The notes: generated by a model from the letters alone, not told the origin. A DNA stretch of 64,000 bases from UMGS172 sp045546915 (GCA_045546915.1 JAZQDU010000009.1:51692-115691); one strand, 5' to 3'; positions 8,836-18,098 are shown, numbered from the stretch's first letter. Program-made: numbers and translations.

Positions 8836-9990
8836 TTACAACGATTTTTTAGTGTTACAACTTCGTGAAATTGAAAGTATAATGCCCATTTCCAATAGCA
8901 AGATAACAAGTGACGTTCCTCCATAACTGAAAAACGGAAGACTTATGCCCGTGTTAGGTATTGTATTGGTAACAACAAGCACATTGAGTGCCATCTGCAA
9001 ACCTACCTGGAATGTAAGTCCTAATGCCATTAAAGAGCCGAATTTATCAGGTGCTTTAATGGCTATAACGAAGCCTCTCCACATCAAAAGACAAAATAGC
9101 ACAATAATAATCAATGCACCGATAAGTCCCAACTCTTCACAAACAATTGCAAAAATAAAATCATTATGCGGTTCGGGCACCCAGAGGTATTTTTGACGTG
9201 ATTGTCCAAGCCCTGTTCCCAACACACCGCCTGAACCAATTGAGAGTAACGACTGTATCGTCTGAAAGCCCTCACCTGTCGGTGATGCCCATGGGTCACG
9301 CCAGTAGGTTAATCGGTCTTCTGCATATTTTATAACTCCGCTTAGCAGTACAATTACACCTGCACCCGCTACCGAAAGTCCAACTAAAATATATCTCAAT
9401 TTTATACCGCCGACTATCATCATAACGGCACCGATTAAGAATATCAAAACAGTTGCCGACAAGTGTGGCTCAAGAACAACAAGCACACACACAATACCAA
9501 CCAATAGTCCTAAAAACAAAACACCAAAGGTAAATGCTTTCATTCGCTTTTGATTTGCGGCTATTAAATGCGCAAGTAGTAAAATTACCGCAAATTTTGC
9601 AAACTCAGACGGTTGAAAGTTAATGGGTCCCAACGAAAACCAACGTTTAACCGAAGTGTTGGCAACCATAGGCGGCAACATTAACATTACACCCAAAAAA
9701 CAGACGATTAAAATATAGAAAGGAATTGCAAATTTTCGAATATAATGATAATCAATCTTTGAAACAAAAAGCATAGCCAAAACGCCGAAGACAGCAAAAC
9801 CTGCTTGTTTTAAAATAAAGTAGTAACTGTTACCATAGTAGGTGTATGCATAAAAATAGCTTGCTGAAAACAGCATCACCAAACCTACGGTAAGAATAGT
9901 AATCAGTAAAAACAAAAAAGTAAGGTCCATTTTACCGCTGATGAAAAATTTAGACCAAAAACTTTCCTTCTTTTTAACCTTATCAGCCAT
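8836..9990 (-). CDS. ftsW: SEDS-family septal glycosyltransferase FtsW
   Basis: 384-residue polytopic membrane protein of the SEDS family, which polymerises lipid II into glycan strands at the septum together with a class B PBP. About ten hydrophobic segments are present. Family landmarks are the NFQPSEFAK block, the loop GEGFQTIQSLLSIGSGG, VPEPHNDFIFA and the C-terminal PFFSYGGTS. The partner transpeptidase is probably the PASTA-PBP four genes upstream. FtsW rather than RodA is inferred from the dcw location. It follows mraY by 19 nt, leaving no room for murD, which is often found here. Confidence 0.95.
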   Translation of the reverse strand: MADKVKKKESFWSKFFISGKMDLTFLFLLITILTVGLVMLFSASYFYAYTYYGNSYYFILKQAGFAVFGVLAMLFVSKIDYHYIRKFAIPFYILIVCFLGVMLMLPPMVANTSVKRWFSLGPINFQPSEFAKFAVILLLAHLIAANQKRMKAFTFGVLFLGLLVGIVCVLVVLEPHLSATVLIFLIGAVMMIVGGIKLRYILVGLSVAGAGVIVLLSGVIKYAEDRLTYWRDPWASPTGEGFQTIQSLLSIGSGGVLGTGLGQSRQKYLWVPEPHNDFIFAIVCEELGLIGALIIIVLFCLLMWRGFVIAIKAPDKFGSLMALGLTFQVGLQMALNVLVVTNTIPNTGISLPFFSYGGTSLVILLLEMGIILSISRSCNTKKSL

Positions 9991-10009
9991 AAAAAGACCT
10001 CCTTATAAT

Positions 10010-11026
10010 TTATCGCATTATAATAATACAACCGCCGCAAACAAGCAACGTGACTAATGAAAATACGGTCACAATAGTTATTTCGCTCCAACCGCATTTT
10101 TCAAAATGATGGTGAATAGGACTCATTTTAAAGAGCCTTTTGCCGGTTTTTTTGAAATATAAAACCTGCAAAATTACCGAAACTGCTTCGGCAAGATAAA
10201 CAAAACCTGCAAGTAACAAAATAATAGGGCAGTTTAAATTAAACGACATTGCAACTACCATGCCGCCCAAGAACATTGAGCCTGTATCACCCATAAAAAT
10301 CTTAGCAGGATACCAGTTCCAAACAAGAAAACCGACCAATGCGCCAGCCAATGCAGCCGCTATTATATTTGCACCTTCAAGCATAAAATAACCGCTCATA
10401 AGCATAAACGAACAAGAAACCACCAGCGTTACACTTGATGCCAAGCCGTCAAGACCGTCGGTAAGGTTTACAGCGTTGGTAAATCCATATATAAAGAAGA
10501 ATGCTATAGGCCAAAAAATTAAGCCAAAGCCATTGAAAACATCAACCTCACCAACAAAAGGTATGTAGGTAGTTTTCATTCCTGCAAGCACAAGCGCACT
10601 TAAATATGCTACAACGACAATCGACTGAAAAAATGTTTTTTGCATTGCCGTAAGTCCAAGATTACGCTTTTTAACAACCTTAATATAGTCGTCCATAAAA
10701 CCTATAAGGCCCATACCAAGCCCTAAGCCTAAACCTGCAAAAAGTTTAGTGAAACTAAGGCTATTTTTAAACTCGTTAGATACTGTGCCACCAAGTAAAC
10801 TGCTAAATGACATAGCAAGAACAACACCTAATACACAACCTACAACAATTAGCACTCCGCCCATAGTAGGTGTTCCCTCTTTGGATTTATGCCACGCAGG
10901 ACCTTCATCCCTTATAGTCTGACCGAATTTTAATTTTTTTAAAAGCGGTATTGCAGGATATCCCAAAGTCCACGACACAATAAAAGCAGTTAATGCAGCA
11001 ATAACCGGTATAAAACTCTTCAACAT
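10010..11026 (-). CDS. mraY: Phospho-N-acetylmuramoyl-pentapeptide-transferase MraY
   Basis: Integral membrane enzyme that transfers phospho-MurNAc-pentapeptide to undecaprenyl phosphate, making lipid I. 338 residues, about ten membrane helices. Conserved active-site motifs are visible: KEGTPTMGGVLI, FMDDYIKVVKKRNLG (the Asp pair), NAVNLTDGLDGLA, KIFMGDTGSMFLGG, and the C-terminal triple-His MSPIHHHFEKCG. It lies directly between murE and ftsW; murF, usually upstream of it, is missing from this cluster. Confidence 0.98.
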   Translation of the reverse strand: MLKSFIPVIAALTAFIVSWTLGYPAIPLLKKLKFGQTIRDEGPAWHKSKEGTPTMGGVLIVVGCVLGVVLAMSFSSLLGGTVSNEFKNSLSFTKLFAGLGLGLGMGLIGFMDDYIKVVKKRNLGLTAMQKTFFQSIVVVAYLSALVLAGMKTTYIPFVGEVDVFNGFGLIFWPIAFFFIYGFTNAVNLTDGLDGLASSVTLVVSCSFMLMSGYFMLEGANIIAAALAGALVGFLVWNWYPAKIFMGDTGSMFLGGMVVAMSFNLNCPIILLLAGFVYLAEAVSVILQVLYFKKTGKRLFKMSPIHHHFEKCGWSEITIVTVFSLVTLLVCGGCIIIMR

Positions 11027-11050
11027 AACTTATCCATCCCTTCGAAAAGG

Positions 11051-12478
11051 TTAAATTTCACCTAAAGCCTCAGCAACAACCTCGCGTTCATCAAGATGTA
11101 TTGTTCCTGTAGACAAAATCTGATAGGTTTCATGACCTTTTCCTGCTAAAATTATTATATCACCTTTATTTGCAATTTGCACTGCTTTTTTTATAGCTTC
11201 AACACGGTTTTCAACCACATCAACAGGAACCGTGCTGTCTTTCATACCCTGAAGTATATCATTTATAATCGCCATAGGTTCTTCACTTCTCGGATTATCA
11301 CTTGTGACAATACAATAATCGGCATAACGGGAAGCAATAGCACCCATCTTAGGACGTTTTGTTCGGTCTCGGTCACCACCGCAACCGAAAACTACGATTA
11401 AACGATTTTTTTCACATTCATCAAAAGTTTTAAGAATGTTTTCAAGACCGTCTGGTGTATGTGCATAATCTATTATAACCGTAAAATCCCTACCTGTAGG
11501 TACAACCTCTGCCCTACCTTTGACACCGCTCATTTCGGCAAAAGCCTCACATACAGTATCCATAGAAATACCAAGTTTTAATGCGCAAACCGCTGCACAC
11601 ATAGCGTTATAAGGTGTAAATTTACCGCCTATATGAGTTTTGATTCTACCAAGTTCACCAATTCCCGACAAAAGAAAATTAGTACTGTCAGGGTTTAAAA
11701 CTATATTTTTTGCAGTATAGTCGGCAGATTCATCAGATGCCGAGAAGGTCACTATCGGACACTCTAAATCGGAAGATATTTGCTCAAAATAAGCATCATC
11801 TTGATTCATTATGGCAATTTTTGAGTTGGCAAACATCTTCTTTTTTGCCCTCATATAATTATCCATTGTCACATGATAATCAAGGTGGTCCTGTGTAAGA
11901 TTTGTAAACAATCCAGCCTCAAATGTTATACCGTAAACTCGGTTTTGGTCAAGTGCATGAGAAGAAACTTCCATAACACAGTGGCTACAGCCCGATTTTT
12001 CCATTAAAGAAAACAATGACTGAATTTCATAAGGACTTGGTGTTGTGTTTTTTGATGGCAATATCTCATCGCCTATCATATTCTGAACGGTTCCTAAAAG
12101 ACCAACTTTGTGACCGTTCTTTTCAAGAATACTTTTAAGCATATATGAAACCGAGGTCTTTCCGTTGGTACCCGTAACACCGATTATAACAAGTCTTTTT
12201 GCGGGGTTACCAAACCAATTTGCACTAAGTTTTGCATACTCAATCCTTGAATCTTCAACAAAAATCTGATTAGGCAAGCCAACATCTTTTTCACAAATAA
12301 TGACGGCTGCTCCGTTTTCTGCCGCAGACTTTGCAAATTTATGACCGTCAAGCGTAGCACCGTTTATGCATACAAAAACACAACCCGGCACAACCTGACG
12401 CGAATCACAAGTAACAGCCGAAATCTCAGTTTCAGCAAACTTACCCGATTTTTCACCCATCAAATCAAAAAGTCTCAT
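11051..12478 (-). CDS. murE: UDP-MurNAc-tripeptide synthetase MurE (diaminopimelate type)
   Basis: Cytoplasmic Mur ligase that adds the third amino acid to UDP-MurNAc-L-Ala-D-Glu. The ATP-binding loop GVTGTNGKTSVSYM, the TNLTQDHLDYH block and the carbamylated-Lys region are present. The DNPR motif (TSDNPRSEEP) is the marker for meso-diaminopimelate rather than lysine as substrate, so the organism should have DAP-type peptidoglycan. 475 residues, normal length. It lies 15 nt after the PASTA-PBP gene and 24 nt before mraY. Confidence 0.97.
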   Translation of the reverse strand: MRLFDLMGEKSGKFAETEISAVTCDSRQVVPGCVFVCINGATLDGHKFAKSAAENGAAVIICEKDVGLPNQIFVEDSRIEYAKLSANWFGNPAKRLVIIGVTGTNGKTSVSYMLKSILEKNGHKVGLLGTVQNMIGDEILPSKNTTPSPYEIQSLFSLMEKSGCSHCVMEVSSHALDQNRVYGITFEAGLFTNLTQDHLDYHVTMDNYMRAKKKMFANSKIAIMNQDDAYFEQISSDLECPIVTFSASDESADYTAKNIVLNPDSTNFLLSGIGELGRIKTHIGGKFTPYNAMCAAVCALKLGISMDTVCEAFAEMSGVKGRAEVVPTGRDFTVIIDYAHTPDGLENILKTFDECEKNRLIVVFGCGGDRDRTKRPKMGAIASRYADYCIVTSDNPRSEEPMAIINDILQGMKDSTVPVDVVENRVEAIKKAVQIANKGDIIILAGKGHETYQILSTGTIHLDEREVVAEALGEI

Positions 12479-12493
12479 TTTTATCTCCTTTAA

Positions 12494-14734
12494 CTATTCT
12501 GCAGTTTCAGGTGACCTGAAATATACTGTTACAATAGAGCCTGCTTCAACCTTTCTGCCTTCCGGCAAACTTTGTTTATAGCAGGTAACCTCTGCGCCGC
12601 TGAGCGTACCTCCCGAGAATTTGACATTTATATTACTACTTGCGGCAAGTTGATTAACTTCGCTTAAAGTAAGTCCTTTAAAGCTTGGAACTTCCGCAGT
12701 AATCTTCTCAGATTCTTCGGTATAAAGCATTACAATACCATCACTGTAAATTGATTCGGTTGATGACGGGAACTGCTTAATAACAGTATCGCCACTTCCG
12801 ATAACCTTATAGCTTAATTTTTGGTTTTTTATAACGGTTTTTGCAGCGTCTATCTTTTGACCGACAACCGATGGAATTTTTATTGCCATTGATGCAAGTT
12901 CATCCTCAGTATACTGCGGGTCAACGCCAAGGTAAGGAAGAATTTCTGCCAAAATTTGTCCGCCTACCGGAGCAGCGATTGTACCGCCGTAATACGCATC
13001 ACCGTGCGGTTCATCAAGTATTACAAGTAATGCAATTTCAGGGTCGTTTATAGGTGCTACACCACAAAAGGAAGCAACATAAAGGTCGGATTCACCGGTT
13101 GCAAGAATTTTTGAAAGCTTTTGCGATGTACCGGTTTTTCCGCCTATTCTGTAACCCGAAACATAAGCGTTTTTACCGCCTCCGCCGTCAACAACAGCCT
13201 CCATAAGAGTGCAAAGCATTTTACTTGTCGTGTTAGATATAACCTGCCTTTTAACAGTGTTTTCAAAAGATTTAATTGTATTACCGTTAGCATCAACTAT
13301 CTCGTTAACAAGATGTGGTGTGACAAGGTATCCACCGTTAACGGCGGCAGAAATTGCCGTAATCATCTGTATCGGAGATACGTTAAAGGTCTGACCAAAG
13401 GATGACGAAGCAAGTTCGGTTATACCCATATTGTTGACCGAATGGAAAACAGGAGACGCTTCACCGGGAATGTCAATTCCTGTTTTTTCGGTAAGGCCAA
13501 AAGCCTCAAAATATTTAGAAAAAATGTTTGAACCCAACTGTTGACCAAAGGTTATAAACACCGGGTTGCAAGAGTTTTGCATGGCATTAACAAGGCTCTC
13601 GCTTCCGTGACCTGTACGTTTATGACAATGGTATCTCTGTCCTGCAACAACGATATATCCGTTACAGTGATAATGGCTGTTCTGTCCTGTAATGCCTTCT
13701 TCCAACGCCATAGCAGCGGTAACTACCTTAAAAACAGAACCCGGCTCATATGTATCAGAAACTATTTTATTTCTCCACTGTGCATTGCGGAGTTCTAAAA
13801 GTTTAGAAGTTTTTTCATCGCCTTCCAAAGCATCAACAATTTGCTGGTCGCTTTCAGACAGTTTGAACGGTGAATTGGGGTCAAAATCGCCCTTCACAGC
13901 CATTGCAAGAATTTCACCACTATTTACATTCATACAAATTACCGCACCGCGTTCGGTAACCTTATTGTCAATAATTGCTTGGTTCAGATGTTTTTCGCAA
14001 ACGTGTTGCACGTATGAATCAAGTGTAGTTACAAGCGAATTACCCGGTGTTGCGGCAATTTCGAGTTCGTAACTCATTGGCATATCGTTACCCGTAGCGT
14101 CCTTTGCGGCAACAACTCTTCCCGGAATACCGGTAAGTTCAGAATCATACTGCTTTTCAAGGCCGGATAAACCCTGATTATCCGAACCAACGAAGCCTAA
14201 AGTTACCGACGCTAATGTATTTTGAGGATAATAACGCTTACTTCCCTCGTCAAGACCTATATAACCGCCGACCTTTAACTCACTGTCTGCGATATATTGT
14301 CTTACTTTATCTGCCTCAGGTTTCTCAACATTAGTTTTAACCTTAACGTAACTTGTGTTTTTATTTGTGTAATCGAGTACAGTTTGATAATCGAGCCCTA
14401 AAATTGATGAAAGATTGGTAGCAATATCAGTTTTTACTGCATTTAATTTATCTTTATCGGTTATATTTTTAAAACTGTTAGGTGTTATGTAAACTGTCCA
14501 AACTTGAGCACTTGTTGCAAGAAGTTCTCTGTTACGGTCATAAATATCACCGCGTGATGCGGCAAGTTCAGTATCATACAGTTGCTGTTCGGCAGCCTTT
14601 TGACTGTAAAAATCACTTTTAACCACCATAAGGTAAACGAGTCGTCCGCCTACAAGTCCTAAAGTGCAACAAAGCATAACTATCCAAACGGCAAAAATTC
14701 GAACTATCATGCTTTTATTTGGACCTTTTACCAC
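12494..14734 (-). CDS. Class B penicillin-binding protein with two PASTA domains (SpoVD/FtsI type)
   Basis: D,D-transpeptidase that cross-links septal peptidoglycan. One N-terminal membrane helix (about residues 9-32), the PBP dimerisation domain, then the transpeptidase with its three catalytic motifs: SVFK in EPGSVFKVVT (Ser near 332), SCN in MQNSCNPVF and KTG in IGGKTGTSQK. Two PASTA repeats close the protein (from about 620 and 680). The start is a GTG with GAGGAG 10 nt upstream. Its dcw position between ftsL and murE matches FtsI/PbpB; PASTA tails also occur in the sporulation paralogue SpoVD, so the gene may serve vegetative division, spore cortex formation or both. Confidence 0.93.
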   Translation of the reverse strand: MVKGPNKSMIVRIFAVWIVMLCCTLGLVGGRLVYLMVVKSDFYSQKAAEQQLYDTELAASRGDIYDRNRELLATSAQVWTVYITPNSFKNITDKDKLNAVKTDIATNLSSILGLDYQTVLDYTNKNTSYVKVKTNVEKPEADKVRQYIADSELKVGGYIGLDEGSKRYYPQNTLASVTLGFVGSDNQGLSGLEKQYDSELTGIPGRVVAAKDATGNDMPMSYELEIAATPGNSLVTTLDSYVQHVCEKHLNQAIIDNKVTERGAVICMNVNSGEILAMAVKGDFDPNSPFKLSESDQQIVDALEGDEKTSKLLELRNAQWRNKIVSDTYEPGSVFKVVTAAMALEEGITGQNSHYHCNGYIVVAGQRYHCHKRTGHGSESLVNAMQNSCNPVFITFGQQLGSNIFSKYFEAFGLTEKTGIDIPGEASPVFHSVNNMGITELASSSFGQTFNVSPIQMITAISAAVNGGYLVTPHLVNEIVDANGNTIKSFENTVKRQVISNTTSKMLCTLMEAVVDGGGGKNAYVSGYRIGGKTGTSQKLSKILATGESDLYVASFCGVAPINDPEIALLVILDEPHGDAYYGGTIAAPVGGQILAEILPYLGVDPQYTEDELASMAIKIPSVVGQKIDAAKTVIKNQKLSYKVIGSGDTVIKQFPSSTESIYSDGIVMLYTEESEKITAEVPSFKGLTLSEVNQLAASSNINVKFSGGTLSGAEVTCYKQSLPEGRKVEAGSIVTVYFRSPETAE

Positions 14735-14783
14735 AATGTGTCAACTCCTCTTCGAAAATAAACCCTATTTATAAACGTCTCAA

Positions 14784-14812
14784 CGAGAGCCGGACAAAAA
14801 GTCCGGCTCTCG
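14784..14812. other. Strong hairpin between ftsL and the PBP gene
   Basis: A perfect 12-bp inverted repeat (CGAGAGCCGGAC with its complement) around a 5-nt loop, in the 123-nt gap inside the otherwise tightly packed dcw cluster. There is no T run after it on either strand, so it looks more like an RNA-processing or mRNA-stabilising element, or a leaky attenuator, than a full terminator. Confidence 0.6.
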
Positions 14813-14857
14813 CCGATAATTCACCTGTTTAATAATATATATTTCTTATGTTTCATT

Positions 14858-15331
14858 TTATTCTATCCCTGCGGTTAATTCGCCGCCGGTATTACCGACA
14901 GTATCGGTCTGGTTTGTCTTAATATATGTAACCTGGTTTTTTTCACACTTTTGCATACCAAGTTCCTCAGCCGCTTGTTCAAGATTAGCATATGATATTT
15001 TTCTTTCCATTTCAACATCCATGCGGGTAATCTCGCTATCAAGTGCAACAATTTCCTTATTTATGCTATTAATTTCAGCCTCAAGCGTTGATATCTCAGC
15101 ACGCAAAAACAAACTTCCGCAAACTGCGGCAACTACAAGAACGGCAATTGCATATTTAAATGCCAACGACACATCCATTTTTGCCTTTGCCTTTGCTTTT
15201 GACTTTGACTTGGTTTGTGCTTTACGTTTCTTTTCGGGATATTCAAGTATTTCTGCCTTTTTAGGTGCTCTGGGCGCAAAAATATCATAATTATATGCAA
15301 AACTATCGTTATAATACTTTAAATTATCCAT
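14858..15331 (-). CDS. ftsL: FtsL-like cell division protein
   Basis: 157-residue small bitopic protein. A charged cytoplasmic tail with a KSKSKAKAKAK stretch precedes one membrane helix (about residues 56-77). An extracellular coiled coil follows (STLEAEINSINKEIVALDSEI), and then the ANLEQAAEELGM segment typical of FtsL/DivIC. FtsL forms a complex with FtsQ and the DivIC-type protein that activates FtsW and its PBP. Sequence conservation in this family is low, so the call rests on topology and on the position between rsmH and the PBP gene. The low-complexity Lys/Ala tail is longer than in most relatives. Confidence 0.85.
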   Translation of the reverse strand: MDNLKYYNDSFAYNYDIFAPRAPKKAEILEYPEKKRKAQTKSKSKAKAKAKMDVSLAFKYAIAVLVVAAVCGSLFLRAEISTLEAEINSINKEIVALDSEITRMDVEMERKISYANLEQAAEELGMQKCEKNQVTYIKTNQTDTVGNTGGELTAGIE

Positions 15332-15352
15332 ACCCTTATATCCCCTCTTACC

Positions 15353-16276
15353 TTACGGTAATTTTTCTATTACTCTTAATTTAGCACTTCTGCTTCTTGG
15401 ATTTTCTCTTATTTCTGCATCTGTTGGTGCTATTGGTTTTCTTGTCGGCAAAACAGCTCTCGGCTTTCTGCCACAAACACAAATCGGTATTTCCGGTGGA
15501 CAAATACAGCCTTTGCAATATTCTGCAAACAAATTTTTAACAAGACGGTCTTCAAGCGAATGGAATGTTATTACACAAAGCCTTCCGCCCGGTTTTAACA
15601 GTTCAAACGCCGATTTAATACCTTCGGTCTCAGCCTCAAACTCGTTATTAACCGCAATTCTAATTGCTTGAAAACTTTTTCTCGCCGGATGTCCGTCTCG
15701 CCTTACTGCGGCCGGCACCGAACTGCTTATTATATCGGACAACTGCAAAGTAGTTAAAATAGGTGTTCTCTCACGCTCTTTAACAATATTTGTTGCTATC
15801 CTGTAAGCGAATTTTTCTTCGCCGTAATCTCTTAAAATATCGGTCAGTTCCTGCACACCTAAAGTATTGACAAGGTCTGCAGCCGATGTTCCGCTTTGAC
15901 TCATTCTCATATCAAGCGGCGCATCAGCATGATATGAAAAACCTCTATCCCCGTTATCAAGTTGCCACGATGAAACGCCAAGGTCAAGCAACACTCCGTC
16001 AACCGATTCAATATTAAGTTCTTTTAAAACCGTCGTCATATCAGCGTAGTTTGAACGAACAACGGTTGCCGGCAAACCTTTTAATCTCTCGGTTGCAACT
16101 GCAACAGCATCGGGGTCGCGGTCAAGAGCAATCAACTTGCCTGTATTTAACCTTTTGGCAATTTCTTTTGAGTGACCTGCACCGCCTACAGTACCGTCAA
16201 CATAAATCCCATCAGGTTTTATATTTAAAAATTCAATGGTCTCATTAAGAAGAACCGATTTATGCACAAACTCCAT
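15353..16276 (-). CDS. rsmH: 16S rRNA (cytosine-1402-N4)-methyltransferase RsmH
   Basis: SAM-dependent methyltransferase (old name MraW) that modifies C1402 in the ribosomal decoding centre. Motifs are HKSVLLNETIEFL at the N terminus, the SAM loop DGTVGGAGHS, LDRDPDAV, LLDLGVSSWQLD, RGFSYHADAPLDMRM and the C-terminal ITFHSLEDRLVK. The ATG at 16276 gives the family's usual N terminus (MEFVHKSVLL). A TTG nine bases earlier overlaps the mraZ stop codon, so translation is probably coupled to mraZ. Order mraZ-rsmH-ftsL is the classic start of the dcw cluster. Confidence 0.97.
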   Translation of the reverse strand: MEFVHKSVLLNETIEFLNIKPDGIYVDGTVGGAGHSKEIAKRLNTGKLIALDRDPDAVAVATERLKGLPATVVRSNYADMTTVLKELNIESVDGVLLDLGVSSWQLDNGDRGFSYHADAPLDMRMSQSGTSAADLVNTLGVQELTDILRDYGEEKFAYRIATNIVKERERTPILTTLQLSDIISSSVPAAVRRDGHPARKSFQAIRIAVNNEFEAETEGIKSAFELLKPGGRLCVITFHSLEDRLVKNLFAEYCKGCICPPEIPICVCGRKPRAVLPTRKPIAPTDAEIRENPRSRSAKLRVIEKLP

Positions 16277-16281
16277 ATTTA

Positions 16282-16707
16282 TCAAAATCCAAGCAACTGA
16301 GCAAGTTCAGCAATCGACTCTGGAGTCTCTTCAGCCTCCTCGGCTTTAAAGGCTGTGCTATCCCATACTTCTAACTTTGAAGACATACCTATTATAGTAG
16401 TCTCACCGTCGAGTTGGGCATATTCGCGAAGGTTCTGAGGGATAAGTATTCTTCCCTGACCGTCGCACGAAATCTGCTCAGCACCCGAATACATGAATCT
16501 AACGAGTTTACCGGCTTGTACTCCTGGGAGTGATTTTAGTTTTTCGTCAATTATCTGCCACTCACTCATAGGATAAATGCAAAGACAACGTTTTCCATCA
16601 GGACTGCGGCTGAGCATAAACGTCTCGCCAAGTTCCTCTCGGTACTTTGCAGGCACGAAAACGCGACCTTTTTTATCTATACTGTGATTATGTTGTCCAA
16701 AAAACAT
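16282..16707 (-). CDS. mraZ: Transcriptional regulator MraZ
   Basis: 141-residue protein with two AbrB-like SpoVT/MraZ domains: FFGQHNHSIDKKGRVFVPAKYRE and SCDGQGRILIPQNLREYA. In other bacteria MraZ forms ring oligomers and represses its own dcw promoter. A GGGAGGCGACC ribosome site lies just upstream of the ATG. It is the first gene of the 11-gene minus-strand cluster, and MraZ-box-like GTGG repeats lie in its own leader. Confidence 0.97.
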   Translation of the reverse strand: MFFGQHNHSIDKKGRVFVPAKYREELGETFMLSRSPDGKRCLCIYPMSEWQIIDEKLKSLPGVQAGKLVRFMYSGAEQISCDGQGRILIPQNLREYAQLDGETTIIGMSSKLEVWDSTAFKAEEAEETPESIAELAQLLGF

Positions 16708-16738
16708 TGAGGTCGCCTCCCTTTTCGTGCAAACTTCA

Positions 16739-16822
16739 CCACAATTATGGTCTTAAAGTGAATTTATGCTCCACTTTTCACCACCGTAACTTCATTATAT
16801 ATATAACGAGTGCATAATGCAA
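16739..16822 (-). promoter_or_regulatory. dcw promoter with MraZ-box-like GTGG repeats
   Basis: On the minus strand: TTGCAT -35 (16817-16822), 17-bp spacer, perfect TATAAT -10 (16794-16799). Immediately downstream are GTGG boxes at 16784-16781 and 16774-16771, exactly 10 bp apart (GTGGTGAAAA then GTGGAGCATA), and a third at 16742-16739. Direct repeats at this spacing are the known MraZ operator pattern, so MraZ autorepression is inferred. Confidence 0.75.
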
Positions 16823-16932
16823 GTGTTTTTTTTAATTTTTTTCTTAAAAAATATACAAAATTTCGATATTTGTGTTGTGCATTATGTAAATGCACAAAAT
16901 ATAGTAATTTACAGAGTTTTTTTAAATAATTG

Positions 16933-16961
16933 TTGACATTCGATAAGACAGAATATATAAT
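16933..16961 (+). promoter_or_regulatory. Perfect consensus promoter of tRNA-Leu
   Basis: TTGACA (16933-16938), 17-bp spacer, TATAAT (16956-16961); the tRNA begins 16 nt further on. Full consensus fits a highly expressed stable RNA. Confidence 0.9.
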
Positions 16962-16976
16962 AAATAAAGTTGAAAT

Positions 16977-17063
16977 GCCGCTGTGGTGGAATAGGCAGAC
17001 ACAAGGGACTTAAAATCCCTCGGAGTAACATCCGTACCGGTTCAAGTCCGGTCAGCGGCACCA
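16977..17063 (+). tRNA. tRNA-Leu (TAA anticodon)
   Basis: Acceptor stem GCCGCTG pairs with CAGCGGC, discriminator A and encoded CCA. The anticodon stem-loop GGGACTTAAAATCCC gives TAA. The long variable arm (CGGAGTAACATCCG) is the class II feature of leucine tRNAs. Decodes UUA. Confidence 0.97.
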
Positions 17064-17069
17064 TATTAA

Positions 17070-17102
17070 AAAGCCTGATTTGTAAAATACAAATCAGGCT
17101 TT
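17070..17102 (+). terminator. Terminator of tRNA-Leu
   Basis: Long perfect stem (AAAGCCTGATTTGTA with its complement) and a 3-nt loop, followed by TTAAAATTTTTA, directly behind the tRNA. Confidence 0.85.
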
Positions 17103-17198
17103 AAAATTTTTATTCGGAAATTTTTCTTCCAATAAATTATTGTTGAAAAACGGTGAATTTTGTGGTATATTACCTATAACAAATTATAGGGGTGCGTT

Positions 17199-18098
17199 AT
17201 GAAAAAAAGACAAATGTATTTCTTAACGGCGTTATGCCTTACATTATCGGCAGTTGTTATTTTTGCAGCAATCTATACAAATACCAAAAACAATGCTGAA
17301 AGGGATTCTGATAATAACTCGTCAGTTATAGAAACTGTATCCTCTGACAATTCATCAAATACTGAAACCGAAAGTGACGAAGCCACATCTTCTGAGCCGG
17401 TTATAACCGGACCTTTATTTGACATTGAAGACAATGTTTTTATTGATTCATTAGTGTATACCGGTTATAATCTTGAAAAACACAAGGCTGACGGTAAGAT
17501 GTGGCAGTATATTCTTTCAAAATATAAAAAGGGTTACGGTTGGCTTTCTAACATCACGTTTGGCGGTGGAAGTACCGGTCTTGAAGAAACTGCAGACGGG
17601 CTTCCTGATATCGGTTACTTTGAAAGAAGAGGTCTTGTTTGCGCATCTTTTGCTTCATACGTTTATTTTAACTACTTACCCAACGTAGCAAATATTGATA
17701 CTTCAGCGCTCGAACGCCCCGAAGACACTAAAACAGCCAACAGTTTTTATCAGGCATGTAAAAAATGGGTAAAAAGCGGTCAGAGTTATAACATAAGTTT
17801 TAAAGCAACCGATAAACCGGGTGGCATTTTATTTGAGCCAGACGAAGAAATTCCGATAGGTTCAATTATTGTATTCCGCGATAAGGCAAGCCCCGGTAAA
17901 ACCGCTGCCGACCACATAACCATTTACATAGGCGAGAAAAACGGTTACCACTGGGTAATTCAAACCGGTAACAAAAACGGCCCTGAATTTTGTGCGGTTG
18001 AGCGTTTTAAATTCGGTCCCGACCCACAATGGCCTTTAGCCGTTTTTGCAACCCCCACCTGCATTAATGAAGGTGCAGCAAAATTAAAAAACAAATAA
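17199..18098 (+). CDS. Secreted NlpC/P60-like cysteine hydrolase
   Basis: 299 residues. An N-terminal hydrophobic segment (MYFLTALCLTLSAVVIFAAI) serves as signal or anchor. A Ser/Thr/Glu-rich spacer follows to about residue 70, then a globular domain. That domain shows the NlpC/P60-superfamily pattern: a Cys at the start of a helix (RGLVCASFASYVYFNYLP), then a His in AADHITIYIGEKNGYHWVIQTG, with a GSIIVFRD strand before it. Such proteins usually cleave peptide bonds in peptidoglycan. The overall sequence is divergent, so the exact activity is open. It has AGGGGTG 6 nt before the ATG, stands alone between two terminators, and is probably monocistronic. Confidence 0.75.
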   Translation: MKKRQMYFLTALCLTLSAVVIFAAIYTNTKNNAERDSDNNSSVIETVSSDNSSNTETESDEATSSEPVITGPLFDIEDNVFIDSLVYTGYNLEKHKADGKMWQYILSKYKKGYGWLSNITFGGGSTGLEETADGLPDIGYFERRGLVCASFASYVYFNYLPNVANIDTSALERPEDTKTANSFYQACKKWVKSGQSYNISFKATDKPGGILFEPDEEIPIGSIIVFRDKASPGKTAADHITIYIGEKNGYHWVIQTGNKNGPEFCAVERFKFGPDPQWPLAVFATPTCINEGAAKLKNK

